DNA of 64,000 nt from the NCBI RefSeq assembly GCF_000430685.1, contig NZ_AUMM01000004.1:1-64000 (forward strand), written 5' to 3'. Shown here in pieces: positions 27,337 through 36,160 of the stretch. The notes beneath the pieces are model-generated. The model did not search any database. It saw only the letters and a list, made by a program, of their open reading frames with translations, and was not told the origin of the DNA. The stretch comes from Tuberibacillus calidus DSM 17572 (GTDB taxonomy: Bacteria; Bacillota; Bacilli; Bacillales; Sporolactobacillaceae). Position 1 is the first letter of the stretch; each line of letters begins with the position of its first letter. The position numbers and the translations under genes were made by a program.

Positions 27337-27492
27337 TGCCACTCCTCCAATCTTTGGTTAAAGTCGGCCTTTCTTTTCTCGTCTTTACTAAAAATAGTGA
27401 AGCGGGGAAAAAATAAATTTACTTCATTATACGTTTTTCGGGAAAACCAGAAAAGTCAGTTGCTCCAATATAGAAGGAAAGGGGGATCTTGC

Positions 27493-28779
27493 TTGGGATA
27501 CTTTACGCAGCTAGGAATATCCGTGGAGTTAGAAAAAACGTTGAAGGAATTAGGAATGGTGCATCCAACGCCCGTCCAACAAAAAGCCATCCCCGCCATC
27601 ATGAAAGGAAATGATTGCATCGTACAAGCGCAAACGGGAACGGGGAAAACGCTTGCCTTTTTACTCCCCATTATTCAAAGAATCGATCAGAGACAATCCG
27701 ATATCCAGGCTCTCATCATGACACCGACTCGGGAACTCGCTATACAAATCACCGCAGAAACAAATAAATTGGTGGACAGCCGACCTGGAATCGGTGTTTT
27801 AGCCGTATATGGAGGAAAAGACGTCGAAAGGCAAATGAAAAAACTTGGTGATGCGATCCATCTCGTCATCGGGACGCCGGGACGTCTAATCGACCATTTA
27901 GAAAGAGGCAGCCTGCATCTTTCGAGAATATCCACGCTTGTCTTAGATGAGGCTGACCAGATGCTTCAAATCGGGTTCCGGAACGAAGTGGATGACATCA
28001 TCGAACGGACACCTTCCAAAAAGCAAACGTTGCTCATTTCTGCGACGATGCCGGTTGCGGTTCAATCTCTGGCAAGAAAATATATGCATAAACCCGTAAA
28101 GATTCACGTTCCCGGAAAATCGGTGACGGTCGAAGAAGTGAAACAATATGTTGTTGAAACAACGGAACGAAAGAAGCAAGAAACATTACAGTATATCCTC
28201 GATCACTATCGCCCGTACCTAGCCATCATTTTCTGCCGTACAAAAAGAAGGGCGGCTAAACTGAATGAAAGTTTAAAAGCCCAAGGTTACCAGACTGAAG
28301 AATTGCACGGTGATTTATCACAGGCAAAACGTGAACAAGTGATGGAACGGTTTCGAAAAGCGGAGATTCAATATTTGGTGGCGACCGATGTTGCCGCACG
28401 CGGGTTGGACGTAGAAGGGGTGACCCATGTGATTAACTACGATATCCCGCGTGATGCGGAAAGTTATATTCACCGAATCGGAAGAACAGGCCGGGCTGGT
28501 GCAGAAGGCATGTCGATCACCCTTGTCACTCCAAGGGACCGGATGTCACTGCGCCTTATTGAAAAGGGTACGAAAAGCATGATTAAGCGCAAGACCTTTA
28601 CGGCCCTTGACGAGGGCGAAAATGAGCGGCCTAAAGAGAAAAAGAAAGCGGGATTTAAAAAAGTGCAGAGAGGCTTACAACAGGCACCTAAATCTCGTGT
28701 GGCAAAATCCGAAAACCAACTTGGTCCATCGATAAGAAAAAAGAAAAGAATGCAAAGGTCGCACCGTAAAGGGCGTTAG
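27493..28779 (+). CDS. DEAD-box ATP-dependent RNA helicase
   Basis: 428 aa from TTG 27493, which follows AAGGAAAGGGGG; the frame continues upstream without a ribosome site. All helicase motifs are present: Q motif GMVHPTPVQQ, AQTGTGKT, PTRELA, TPGR, DEAD, SAT, and HRIGRTGRAG. The tail after residue 370 is highly basic (PKEKKKAGFKK and KKKRMQRSHRKGR) and should bind RNA. There is no RNA-binding domain like that of DbpA, and it is shorter than CshA. Likely role in ribosome assembly, mRNA decay or cold adaptation. Confidence 0.92.
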   Translation: MGYFTQLGISVELEKTLKELGMVHPTPVQQKAIPAIMKGNDCIVQAQTGTGKTLAFLLPIIQRIDQRQSDIQALIMTPTRELAIQITAETNKLVDSRPGIGVLAVYGGKDVERQMKKLGDAIHLVIGTPGRLIDHLERGSLHLSRISTLVLDEADQMLQIGFRNEVDDIIERTPSKKQTLLISATMPVAVQSLARKYMHKPVKIHVPGKSVTVEEVKQYVVETTERKKQETLQYILDHYRPYLAIIFCRTKRRAAKLNESLKAQGYQTEELHGDLSQAKREQVMERFRKAEIQYLVATDVAARGLDVEGVTHVINYDIPRDAESYIHRIGRTGRAGAEGMSITLVTPRDRMSLRLIEKGTKSMIKRKTFTALDEGENERPKEKKKAGFKKVQRGLQQAPKSRVAKSENQLGPSIRKKKRMQRSHRKGR

Positions 28780-28900
28780 TGTCGTCGAATCTATTACCCG
28801 TTCAGCAAACAGGTTTCATAATATTTTGCAAAGTGATATATTAATGACATTAGATAGGCATTGACTCGCCTAAATTTTTCATGGGGAAAGGACTAAGCCG

Positions 28901-30715
28901 ATGACACAGACAAAAAATGTGCGATTAAAGCGGGAAGAGGTTCCGGCGGCGTTAACATGGGATTTAACGGATTTATTCAGCACGGAAGAAGAGTGGGAAA
29001 AAGAGCTCGATGCGATCCAGAATAATGTCACGAGGGTCACGAAATATAAAGGCCGACTCTCGGAAGGCCCGCAGGTGCTCCTTGCTTGTTTAAAAGAAAG
29101 GGAAAGCCTTTTGGAGCGGGTGATTCGTGTCGATACCTATGCATGGCTGCGTCAATCTGCCGATGGCACCGATCCGAAAAACCAAGCGAATGCCTCGAAG
29201 GCGGATGCTGCCCTTTCATTCATCTCGGCACAGCTGTCTTTTATTAAAACGGAAATCCTGTCGTTAGCGGATGGACTGATCGAGCGCTATATTGCTGAGG
29301 AATCCGGTCTTGAAAACTACCAAAAGTTTTTGGCAGATATCTTGGAGGCAAAACCGCATACGCTTTCGGCTGAAACGGAAGAAGCGCTTGCGGCCTTGGG
29401 AACGGTTTTGGGTGCCCCGTATATGATTTACGGAAGAAGCAAGTCTTCGGATATGACCTTTGCACCAATCAAAGATGAAGAAGGTCATGAACGCCCGCTT
29501 TCTTTTGCCTTATATGAAGATTTATATGAATCACATCCCGATACCGAACTGCGCAGAAAAGCGTTTGATGCTTTCGTAGAAGGCCTTAAGAGATACAAGA
29601 ATACCTTTGCGGCGACTTATGCGACGGAAATCAATAAGCAAGTCGCGCTCGCTAAGATTAGAAAATACGATTCCGTCACGGAAATGTTGCTTGAGCCTCA
29701 GCAAGTCACCCAAGAGATGTACCACAACCAATTAGATGTGATACAGGAAGAACTGGCTCCACATATGCGCCGTTATGCTAGACTAATTAAGCGCGTCCTT
29801 GGTTTGGAGACCTTGCGTTTCTGCGACTTGAAGGCGCCGCTTGATCCCGACTTTGTTCCGAAAACGACGTATCAGGAGGCTTCGGAGTTAATTCTTGAAG
29901 CCGTCTCTGTGATGGGTCCTGAATATGCCGCTATCATCAAGAAAGGGCTAACGGAACGATGGGTCGACCTGGCTGACAATATTGGCAAATCCACAGGAGC
30001 TTTTTGTTCCAGTCCTTATGGTGCACATCCTTACATATTAATGACTTGGACGGACACGATGCGAAGCGCTTTTACATTGGCCCATGAACTCGGTCATGCC
30101 GGGCATTTTTATCTAGCAGGAAAACATCAATCATTAACGAATGTGCGTCCATCCATGTATTTTGTGGAAGCTCCCTCGACGATGAATGAAATGCTTTTGG
30201 GAGACTATTTGATGAGGGAAACCAATGACCCCAGAATGCGCCGCTGGGTTATTTTGCAACTGCTTGGCACCTATTATCATAATTTTGTCACCCATTTACT
30301 TGAAGGGGAGTTGCAACGCCGCGTGTATCAATTGGCTGAAAGCGGGCAAGCGATCACGGCTACCGTTTTATGCGAACAAAAAGCCGATCTCCTCTCTAAA
30401 TTCTGGGGAGATGCCGTGGACATCGATGAAGGGGCCAGCCTGACATGGATGCGTCAGCCGCATTATTATATGGGCTTGTATCCTTACACTTATTCGGCGG
30501 GGCTTACGGTATCGACAGCGCAAGCCAAAATGATCCGCGAGGAAGGGCAGCCGGCTGTAGACCGTTGGCTGAATGTGCTTAAGGCTGGCGGCACGATGAA
30601 ACCTTTAGAGCTCATTAAAATGGCCGGCATTGATATGTCCAAACCCGACGCGATCCGCACAGCCGTGGCCTATGTCGGCTCTCTGATCGATGAGTTGGAT
30701 AAAAGCTTTGATTAA
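28901..30715 (+). CDS. pepF: Oligoendopeptidase F
   Basis: 604 aa, full length. M3B zinc peptidase: FTLAHELGHAGHF near residue 395 has the HExxH-type HELGH, and the third ligand Glu lies in FVEAPSTMNEMLLGDYLM. N-terminal lobe PAALTWDLTDLFSTEEEWEK is typical of PepF. It cleaves peptides of roughly 7 to 17 residues in the cytoplasm. Start ATG follows AAAGGACTAAGCCG. Monocistronic, with a strong terminator. Confidence 0.95.
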   Translation: MTQTKNVRLKREEVPAALTWDLTDLFSTEEEWEKELDAIQNNVTRVTKYKGRLSEGPQVLLACLKERESLLERVIRVDTYAWLRQSADGTDPKNQANASKADAALSFISAQLSFIKTEILSLADGLIERYIAEESGLENYQKFLADILEAKPHTLSAETEEALAALGTVLGAPYMIYGRSKSSDMTFAPIKDEEGHERPLSFALYEDLYESHPDTELRRKAFDAFVEGLKRYKNTFAATYATEINKQVALAKIRKYDSVTEMLLEPQQVTQEMYHNQLDVIQEELAPHMRRYARLIKRVLGLETLRFCDLKAPLDPDFVPKTTYQEASELILEAVSVMGPEYAAIIKKGLTERWVDLADNIGKSTGAFCSSPYGAHPYILMTWTDTMRSAFTLAHELGHAGHFYLAGKHQSLTNVRPSMYFVEAPSTMNEMLLGDYLMRETNDPRMRRWVILQLLGTYYHNFVTHLLEGELQRRVYQLAESGQAITATVLCEQKADLLSKFWGDAVDIDEGASLTWMRQPHYYMGLYPYTYSAGLTVSTAQAKMIREEGQPAVDRWLNVLKAGGTMKPLELIKMAGIDMSKPDAIRTAVAYVGSLIDELDKSFD

Positions 30716-30725
30716 AAAAATAAAA

Positions 30726-30765
30726 AGTGTCCCGTCTTTTGTCGGGGCGCTTTTTTTTTTTTAGA
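30726..30765 (+). terminator. pepF terminator
   Basis: AGTGTCCCG pairs with CGGGGCGCT and is followed by a run of eleven or more T. Confidence 0.9.
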
Positions 30766-30771
30766 CGGGAA

Positions 30772-30906
30772 AAAGCCTGTTATTTTTCAGGGCCGTATAA
30801 GGGCAACGAATTGCCAACATCTAAAAAGCTTGCACTGGCTTTTAATCGGGCCAGAATAAGGGCAACTACGGCTCCGCCTTCGCCCAAAAAGCTTGGCGGC
30901 TCCAAG
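30772..30906 (+). repeat. Dispersed two-hairpin repeat, copy 4 (tandem pair)
   Basis: Forward orientation, two units in a row. Unit one: AAGCCTGTTATTTTTCAGG, GTATAAGGGCAACGAATTGCC, AAAAAGCTTG. Unit two: CACTGGCTTTTAATCGGGCC, AGAATAAGGGCAACTACGG, CTCCGCCTTCGCCC and AAAAAGCTTGGCGGC. Confidence 0.8.
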
Positions 30907-31054
30907 TATTCTTTATCAACTTTTTCCTTTTATAAAGATTGCGTATCAGTTGTAAGGGTTTCTGGCAGGAAAATAATATGCAATTTCTCTTTTTGAAAGA
31001 GTTCTCCAAACCTCGAGGAACTTGAACATAGACAAAACGCCATATTTTGGGCAT

Positions 31055-31083
31055 TTATACCAAAAAATGAAATTTTGTATAAT
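31055..31083 (+). promoter_or_regulatory. Promoter of a structured leader or small RNA
   Basis: TTATAC (31055-31060), 17 bases, TATAAT (31078-31083). It lies about 280 bases before the pucA start and directly before a structured region. Confidence 0.6.
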
Positions 31084-31089
31084 TTACAT

Positions 31090-31197
31090 ACGTAGGGGAA
31101 TCACCCCGGAAATCGGCAAAATGTAATATCGATATACAATTCCGGATTGCGTATCAAAATGCTGGTCTTTAAGGTGAGAATTGATATGCTTTTTTGG
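31090..31197 (+). ncRNA. Candidate structured leader or small RNA upstream of pucA
   Basis: About 105 bases from the promoter start point to a T run. It holds GGGG-AATCA-CCCC, then CCGGAA/TTCCGG spaced by about 28 bases, then GCGTATCAA (31148-) pairing with TTGATATGC before TTTTTT. This order, promoter, hairpins, terminator, is that of a riboswitch leader or an independent small RNA. It matches no family I know. The motif GATTGCGTATCA also occurs at about 30937-30948. Confidence 0.35.
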
Positions 31198-31366
31198 CAG
31201 CGCTAAATTTCTTAACCTCATATTAATCAATCAGTTCTACAAATGTTCGCATAGCTAAGTTTTTTTTTTGTAAAGCCCACCCCCCCTGACATGAATCAAT
31301 GCTTTTTTACATATAGCAAATAATGTGAAAGCTTTATTGGACGAAATACAAATAGGGGGATGGGGA

Positions 31367-32404
31367 ATGGGCGACATTGAACGCATATTGGATAAAGTGG
31401 AAAAAACATCAGAACGCGCGGCTTTGGTCACTTTGATCGATGTACAGGGTTCCTTTTACCGAAAACCGGGAGCGGCCATGCTCCTATTTCACCACCATCA
31501 GCGAATCGGCCTCATCAGCGGCGGTTGTCTGGAAATGGATATTGAAAGCCGGGTGCAGGATTGGTTTGAGCTTTCGACGAGTGATTTTGAAAACTTAAAT
31601 GGGCAAATTCTTACCTATGATCTCCGTTCAGAAAACGACAGTGGTTGGGGACGGGGGCCGGGGTGTAACGGTGTGATTACCATCTTGGTCGAGCCGGTAA
31701 CGGAGACGTTCCGGCATCAACTTAAACGCTTGAAACATCAGCTCGATCAAGGCCACTCCGGTGTCTCCTTGAGGCAGTTGGAAAAAAATCAATGCGTAAA
31801 AAGAGCCTTCTTATTTGAGAACGGGTTGGAAATGGGCGATGTGTGGGCTTTTCGCCATGTGTTTTCCCGCATCGATTACGAAACGGTCATGCATGCCCCG
31901 CTTCCCGAAAACATGATTCGTCTTCCTCATGCGGTCAGTCCCCGGCTCGTCATTATTGGGGCAGCTGATGATGCCAAACCACTGTCAGCCCTTGCCGCTC
32001 GTACGGGATGGCGGGTGACGGTCGCTGATTTTCGGGCAGCGCTTTGTCATAAAGGGCGTTTTCCCGAAGCGGACTTTTGCATCGTCGCAGAACCTGGGGC
32101 GATCGCTGAGCGCTTACTGTTAAGGGAACAGGATGCCGTCGTTGTGATGACGCATGACTTTCAAGCCGATCAAAAAATTTTGCACGGTCTTATAGGTAAA
32201 CATCGTGGGTACATTGGGCTATTGGGGCCTCGCGAGCGAACGAATCGTCTGCTGAAAGGTCAGCCTTGGCCGCAAAACTTGCACGCTCCCGTCGGTCTGG
32301 CGATTGGTGCGGAAGGTCCTGAAGAGATTGCCATCAGCGTCATGGCGGAAATTATAAAAGTCTTTCGGTGGGCTAAAAAAACGGTCGGCGCTGCTCATGG
32401 TTAA
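31367..32404 (+). CDS. pucA: XdhC/CoxI-family molybdoenzyme maturation factor (PucA-like)
   Basis: 345 aa. XdhC_CoxI N domain: ALVTLIDVQGSFYRKPGAAM, GLISGGCLEMDIESR and GCNGVITILVEP. The C-terminal Rossmann half has RLVIIGAADDAKPLSALAAR and GYIGLLGPRERTNRL. The GGC cysteine and GCNG are intact. XdhC binds molybdenum cofactor, promotes sulfuration and hands it to xanthine dehydrogenase. ATG 31367 follows AGGGGG and trims 14 residues of the longest frame. It overlaps pucB by 8 bases. No xanthine dehydrogenase subunit gene is in the window. Confidence 0.85.
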   Translation: MGDIERILDKVEKTSERAALVTLIDVQGSFYRKPGAAMLLFHHHQRIGLISGGCLEMDIESRVQDWFELSTSDFENLNGQILTYDLRSENDSGWGRGPGCNGVITILVEPVTETFRHQLKRLKHQLDQGHSGVSLRQLEKNQCVKRAFLFENGLEMGDVWAFRHVFSRIDYETVMHAPLPENMIRLPHAVSPRLVIIGAADDAKPLSALAARTGWRVTVADFRAALCHKGRFPEADFCIVAEPGAIAERLLLREQDAVVVMTHDFQADQKILHGLIGKHRGYIGLLGPRERTNRLLKGQPWPQNLHAPVGLAIGAEGPEEIAISVMAEIIKVFRWAKKTVGAAHG

Positions 32405-32999
32405 AAAAGTCGCAGGTGTTTATTTGGCAGCCGGTGTCAGTTCCAGAATGGGGCAAAATAAATTAGCCATGCCTTGGAAGGGCAAGCCACTTGGGGCTTA
32501 CGGCTTGAAGGCCGCGGTTCAATCACAGCTTGATCGGGTGTACGTTATTTTAAACCCCAATAATGATAATCAATGGGTGATACCTTGGAAGGATTGCCCA
32601 AAAGTACGCCTTCTTTTTTGTCTTGATGCTGAAGAAGGACTGGCCGCATCCATTCGTTGCGGGGTCGATCGGGCGGAAAAAGAGAAGATGGGCGCTGTCA
32701 TCGTGCAATTGGCCGATCAACCGATGGTGACGACAAAACTTTTAAATGGGTTGCTCAGGCGTTTTCGCATGCGGATGAAAGGCGAGCATTTTATTGGATA
32801 TATTCGAAATGGTATCATCGGTCCACCCATCCTTTTTGATCAAACGATGTTTTCTGACTTAAAACGCTTAAAAGGTGATAAAGGCGCGCGTGCCATCATC
32901 ATGAAGCAAAGCGGTAAAGGTCTATGGATGAAAAAGTCTCAAGCAGCTCCTTTTATCGACATCGATACGATCGACGATTTCCGGAAATTGCCCCGATGA
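32397..32999 (+). CDS. pucB: MobA-like nucleotidyltransferase for molybdenum cofactor (PucB/MocA type)
   Basis: 200 aa. NTP_transf_3 fold: GVYLAAGVSSRMGQNKLAMP is the nucleotide-binding loop, QLADQPMVTTKLLNGLL the metal site, and IGPPILFDQTMFSDLKRLKG and KGARAIIM are family features. It should attach CMP to molybdopterin to make the dinucleotide cofactor used by xanthine dehydrogenase-type enzymes. In B. subtilis pucA and pucB sit beside pucCDE; here only the two accessory genes are together. Confidence 0.82.
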   Translation: MVKKVAGVYLAAGVSSRMGQNKLAMPWKGKPLGAYGLKAAVQSQLDRVYVILNPNNDNQWVIPWKDCPKVRLLFCLDAEEGLAASIRCGVDRAEKEKMGAVIVQLADQPMVTTKLLNGLLRRFRMRMKGEHFIGYIRNGIIGPPILFDQTMFSDLKRLKGDKGARAIIMKQSGKGLWMKKSQAAPFIDIDTIDDFRKLPR

Positions 33000-33067
33000 C
33001 CTTTTAAAAGGAGATGCCCTCGTGTCATAGTGATTGACGAAACCGCTTTAAAGGTTAAACCCTTCGT

Positions 33068-33073
33068 TATAAT
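33068..33073 (+). promoter_or_regulatory. -10 box before the YtfP-like gene
   Basis: TATAAT at 33068-33073, 35 bases before the leader ORF. No strong -35 at 17 bases; TTGACG at 33034-33039 is too far away (28 bases). Confidence 0.4.
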
Positions 33074-33107
33074 GTGGTATATTAAGGAATGATTCGGAGG
33101 AAAAACC

Positions 33108-33158
33108 ATGGTTGATGCCTTGAAGAAGAGAAAAATTAAGAAGCGTGGAAACTCATGA
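33108..33158 (+). CDS. 16-codon leader ORF coupled to the flavoprotein gene
   Basis: ATG 33108 lies after GGAGGAAAAACC, the best ribosome site in the region, and reads [16 protein letters not shown]. Its stop overlaps the next start as ATGA. The flavoprotein gene has no clear ribosome site of its own, since the preceding bases are AGCGTGGAAACTC. So the short peptide probably delivers ribosomes to the next gene. Half of its residues are Lys, Arg or Asn; a regulatory role is possible but unproven. Confidence 0.5.
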   Translation: MVDALKKRKIKKRGNS

Positions 33159-34432
33159 AAACCAGGTATGATGTCATTGTCATCGGGGGCGGTCCTTCGG
33201 GGCTCATGGCTAGTATAGCGGCCTCGGAACACGGGGCGGCTGTTTTATTAGTGGATAAAGGGGATAAACTTGGCCGTAAGCTCGCGATTTCCGGGGGTGG
33301 CCGTTGCAACGTCACCAATAACATGCCGATTCCCGAACTGATCCGCCATATCCCTGGAAACGGCAAGTTTTTGCACAGCGCTTTTTCTATCTTTAACAAT
33401 AAAGATATTATCCATTTTTTTGAAAACCTTGGCATTGCTTTAAAAGAAGAGGATTTTGGCCGCATGTTTCCGGTGACGGATTCCGCCAAATCCGTTGTGC
33501 AGGCGCTTTTAAAAAAAGTTCAAGCAAACGGCGTGGAGATCCGCGTTAACGCGCCGGTGGATACCGTTTTATACGGGCAGGGCGGGGTAGAAGGCGTGTT
33601 ATTGCGAAATGGAGAAAAAATAGGATCCGAAAGCGTCATTGTGGCGGTTGGTGGCAAATCCGTTCCCCAAACCGGCTCGACGGGGGATGGCTACGCCTGG
33701 GCCAAAAAGGCGGGCCATACCATCACCGACCTTTATCCGACGGAAGTGCCGTTGACATCCGATGAACCTTTTATTCGGGAAAAGGTTTTACAAGGGCTGT
33801 CATTGCGCGATGTGGCGGTTTCGGTTCGTGACCCAAAAGGAAAAGTCATCATCACCCATCGGTGGGACATGCTGTTTACCCATTTCGGTTTATCCGGCCC
33901 CGCCGTGCTGCGCGCCAGTCAGTTTGTGGTGAAAGCATTGAAAAAGTTTAAGACGAAAGATGTGGAAATCACCATTGATACAAAGCCGGATTTATCGGTG
34001 GAAGCCGTTTTTCAAGAGCTATTGGCATTAGCAAAAGAAGACCCGAAGAAATCCGTCAAAAGGGCTTGGAAAGGCCTTGTGCCGGAAAGATATTTGCTAT
34101 TTTTATTACACCAGGTCGATATACCGGCTGATCTTGCCGTCCATGAATTGTCGAAGGAAAAAGTTAGGCGAATGGCTGAAGCACTAAAACGCTTTTCCGT
34201 ACGCGTTAACGGCACCCTTCCAATAGAAAACGCTTTTATTACCGGCGGGGGCGTGTCCTTAAAGGAAGTCGACCCTAAGACGATGGCTTCAAAAATCATG
34301 CCCGGTTTATATTTTTGCGGTGAAATTTTAGACATTCATGGCTATACAGGCGGGTACAACATCACGGCCGCATTTGCGACTGGATATACGGCCGGCCGTT
34401 CCGCGGCGTTAAGCGGAAAAAACACACGATGA
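33155..34432 (+). CDS. HI0933-family FAD/NAD(P)-dependent oxidoreductase (YtfP/YhiN-like)
   Basis: 425 aa. FAD motif [20 protein letters not shown] at residues 7-26, then [18 protein letters not shown], the family hallmark. The middle domain has [18 protein letters not shown], and the second FAD contact is [19 protein letters not shown]. Members (YtfP in B. subtilis, YhiN in E. coli, BaiN in clostridia) are flavoproteins of mostly unknown substrate. Translation appears coupled to a 16-codon ORF upstream. Confidence 0.9.
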   Translation: MKTRYDVIVIGGGPSGLMASIAASEHGAAVLLVDKGDKLGRKLAISGGGRCNVTNNMPIPELIRHIPGNGKFLHSAFSIFNNKDIIHFFENLGIALKEEDFGRMFPVTDSAKSVVQALLKKVQANGVEIRVNAPVDTVLYGQGGVEGVLLRNGEKIGSESVIVAVGGKSVPQTGSTGDGYAWAKKAGHTITDLYPTEVPLTSDEPFIREKVLQGLSLRDVAVSVRDPKGKVIITHRWDMLFTHFGLSGPAVLRASQFVVKALKKFKTKDVEITIDTKPDLSVEAVFQELLALAKEDPKKSVKRAWKGLVPERYLLFLLHQVDIPADLAVHELSKEKVRRMAEALKRFSVRVNGTLPIENAFITGGGVSLKEVDPKTMASKIMPGLYFCGEILDIHGYTGGYNITAAFATGYTAGRSAALSGKNTR

Positions 34433-34506
34433 TACCGATGAAGTTAAAGGAAAATGACCGCCGAAAAACATGAAGGTTTTGCCCCGCTTTAAGGCATAAA
34501 TTTTAT

Positions 34507-34586
34507 CTTATACTGGATTGAGGTCAGTATAAGGGCAACGAAGGCTCTACCATCGTTTAGAAGGCTTGGCAGAGCAAGTTTAGTTT
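34507..34586 (+). repeat. Dispersed two-hairpin repeat, copy 5
   Basis: Forward orientation and one of the clearest copies: TATACTGGATTGAGGTCAGT, then ATAAGGGCAACGAAGG, CTCTACCATCGTTTAGAAGG and CTTGGCAGAGCAAGTTTAG. The first hairpin has a short loop here. Confidence 0.85.
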
Positions 34587-34597
34587 ATAAGTATGCA

Positions 34598-34627
34598 AAA
34601 AAGGACAAGGCTGACCTTGCCCTTTTT
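34598..34627. terminator. Bidirectional terminator between the flavoprotein and lipoprotein genes
   Basis: GGACAAGG-CTGA-CCTTGCC followed by CTTTTTG on the plus strand, and preceded by AAAAAA, which gives the T run on the minus strand. Confidence 0.75.
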
Positions 34628-34696
34628 GCGCATTTATTTGGTCATTTAAAAGCGATCGACGTCTCTGTGTATCATTTGCCGAATGAAAAGTGATAT

Positions 34697-35464
34697 TTAA
34701 GGCTTTCCTGGAAAATATGGGGATGTCGCACTGGGTAATGACTTAGCCAAATTGATAATCTCATTTTTAGTTAGATTACCGGCTATCCAAATAAGTTTTT
34801 CTTGATCAAAATAGTAAAGTAATGATTGTCCGTTAGACATGGTGTTAACAAAAGCTTCATGATCATTAATATTTATTTTGTTTGTCTCTTTAGGCGGCGT
34901 AAATGTAAATCTAGGATATTTAGCGATCATTATCATTTTCTGACCATCAGTAATTTCCCATGATGATTTATGATCAAAATGAGATTCGCTGACAGTATAT
35001 TTCGTAAAGGGTAGATGTAACCCCTTAATATGATCGTCTAAAATAAAAGTTGGGACATCAACCATATTTCTAATCATCCACTTGCCGTTATTTAAAGTTA
35101 AAGAAAATATATTGATTCTAGATTCATTGATCTTTGGTACTTTGACGGTTACGACTGCTTCGTTACCCAGAGTGGTTGCCCATAAAATATCTTTTTTGGC
35201 AGGTGAATCTACTTCCCCATTAGAAAAAGTCCATTCGGTTCCATAGATTACTACATCTAATGGATCATTTTTATGCTCATTTGGTGCTTCCTTCATAATG
35301 ATTTGATTAAGGTTAACCGGTTTAACTTTGATATTTTCCTTTATATTCTTTGTTTGAGGTTCATATTTGGCATGATGACGAGGAGTAGTTTCGGTACAAC
35401 TAATTAGAATAAAGGAAAAAGTGAGTAGCACCACATATAAAAGTTGATAAAACAAACGAAACAT
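34697..35464 (-). CDS. Hypothetical lipoprotein, AT-rich pair gene 2
   Basis: 255 aa. N terminus MFRLFYQLLYVVLLTFSFIL with lipobox ILISC, so Cys23 should be lipid-anchored. The mature part is polar with short beta-like segments (EAVVTVKVPKINESRINIF, KMIMIAKYPRFTFTPP). No domain recognised. The gene is 18 bases behind the first lipoprotein gene and probably co-transcribed. Codon use is clearly AT-richer than in the flanking genes, which suggests recent acquisition. Confidence 0.7.
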   Translation of the reverse strand: MFRLFYQLLYVVLLTFSFILISCTETTPRHHAKYEPQTKNIKENIKVKPVNLNQIIMKEAPNEHKNDPLDVVIYGTEWTFSNGEVDSPAKKDILWATTLGNEAVVTVKVPKINESRINIFSLTLNNGKWMIRNMVDVPTFILDDHIKGLHLPFTKYTVSESHFDHKSSWEITDGQKMIMIAKYPRFTFTPPKETNKININDHEAFVNTMSNGQSLLYYFDQEKLIWIAGNLTKNEIINLAKSLPSATSPYFPGKP

Positions 35465-35482
35465 AGCTTTTCCGACCTTTTT

Positions 35483-36160
35483 CTAAAGATGTCTTGTATG
35501 TGATTCCACTGCTTTTACTTTCGGAATATAAACGGTGATCGAACTGGAATTTGTTTCTTTACAACTACTTGTTAAATAATAGTAAGTTCCAACCCAAATA
35601 TCACGTTCTGTTCCGTAATTATTCCATCCTTCATAATTAGGACGGATAGTAATTTTTACAGCTTCGGAGCTAGTCCATTTGACTGTTTTTTGGGCATTAT
35701 ATCCTACTTCCGCACTGATGGGTCCCCATCCGCCTTCCAACGAAGCACTGGCAGTTGAACTTTTAGAATGGCTACCGGTAAATGTCGATGTGACAGTAAT
35801 GTTATCTTTTGTTTTATTTAAGTAATGAGTTCCCTCAACAATCTTATAAAAAACAGGGTCTTTTTGTGTGCCTGAAAATTCCCAGCCTTCAACACAAGCA
35901 TAACTTTGTGGTGAGATAATATGATTGTTTGGAGGTATGCTCTTTAAATCATTTGAGGTGTCTTCCCAATTTTGTACCTCTTTGTAATTCTCCCATTGAG
36001 TTATAGGAACTGGTACCAGTTTCCCATCTATTACTTCATAAATTGCTGATATTTCTGATCCAGAGCTCTTAGCAAATGTTTTGTTTACATCTCCACAACC
36101 AAAGATTGTCATTGTAAATAAAAATAAAGGTAGTAGAAAATATTTTAATATTTTTTTAAT
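35483..36160 (-). CDS. Hypothetical lipoprotein with Ser/Thr-rich beta region; start appears to be ATT
   Basis: 225 aa if started at ATT 36160. That start gives a perfect signal peptide, MKKILKYFLLPLFLFTMTIF then GC, and lies 9 bases after AAGGGG. The first ATG (36112) would leave only six residues before the lipobox Cys and has no ribosome site; a TAA stands just before the ATT. The mature protein has an alternating polar stretch (TVTSTFTGSHSKSSTASASL, GGWGPISAEVGYN, SSEAVKITI) like the membrane-inserting hairpin of beta-pore-forming proteins, and two Cys. That likeness is only a visual impression. AT-rich, as is its partner. Confidence 0.65.
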   Translation of the reverse strand: MKKILKYFLLPLFLFTMTIFGCGDVNKTFAKSSGSEISAIYEVIDGKLVPVPITQWENYKEVQNWEDTSNDLKSIPPNNHIISPQSYACVEGWEFSGTQKDPVFYKIVEGTHYLNKTKDNITVTSTFTGSHSKSSTASASLEGGWGPISAEVGYNAQKTVKWTSSEAVKITIRPNYEGWNNYGTERDIWVGTYYYLTSSCKETNSSSITVYIPKVKAVESHTRHL

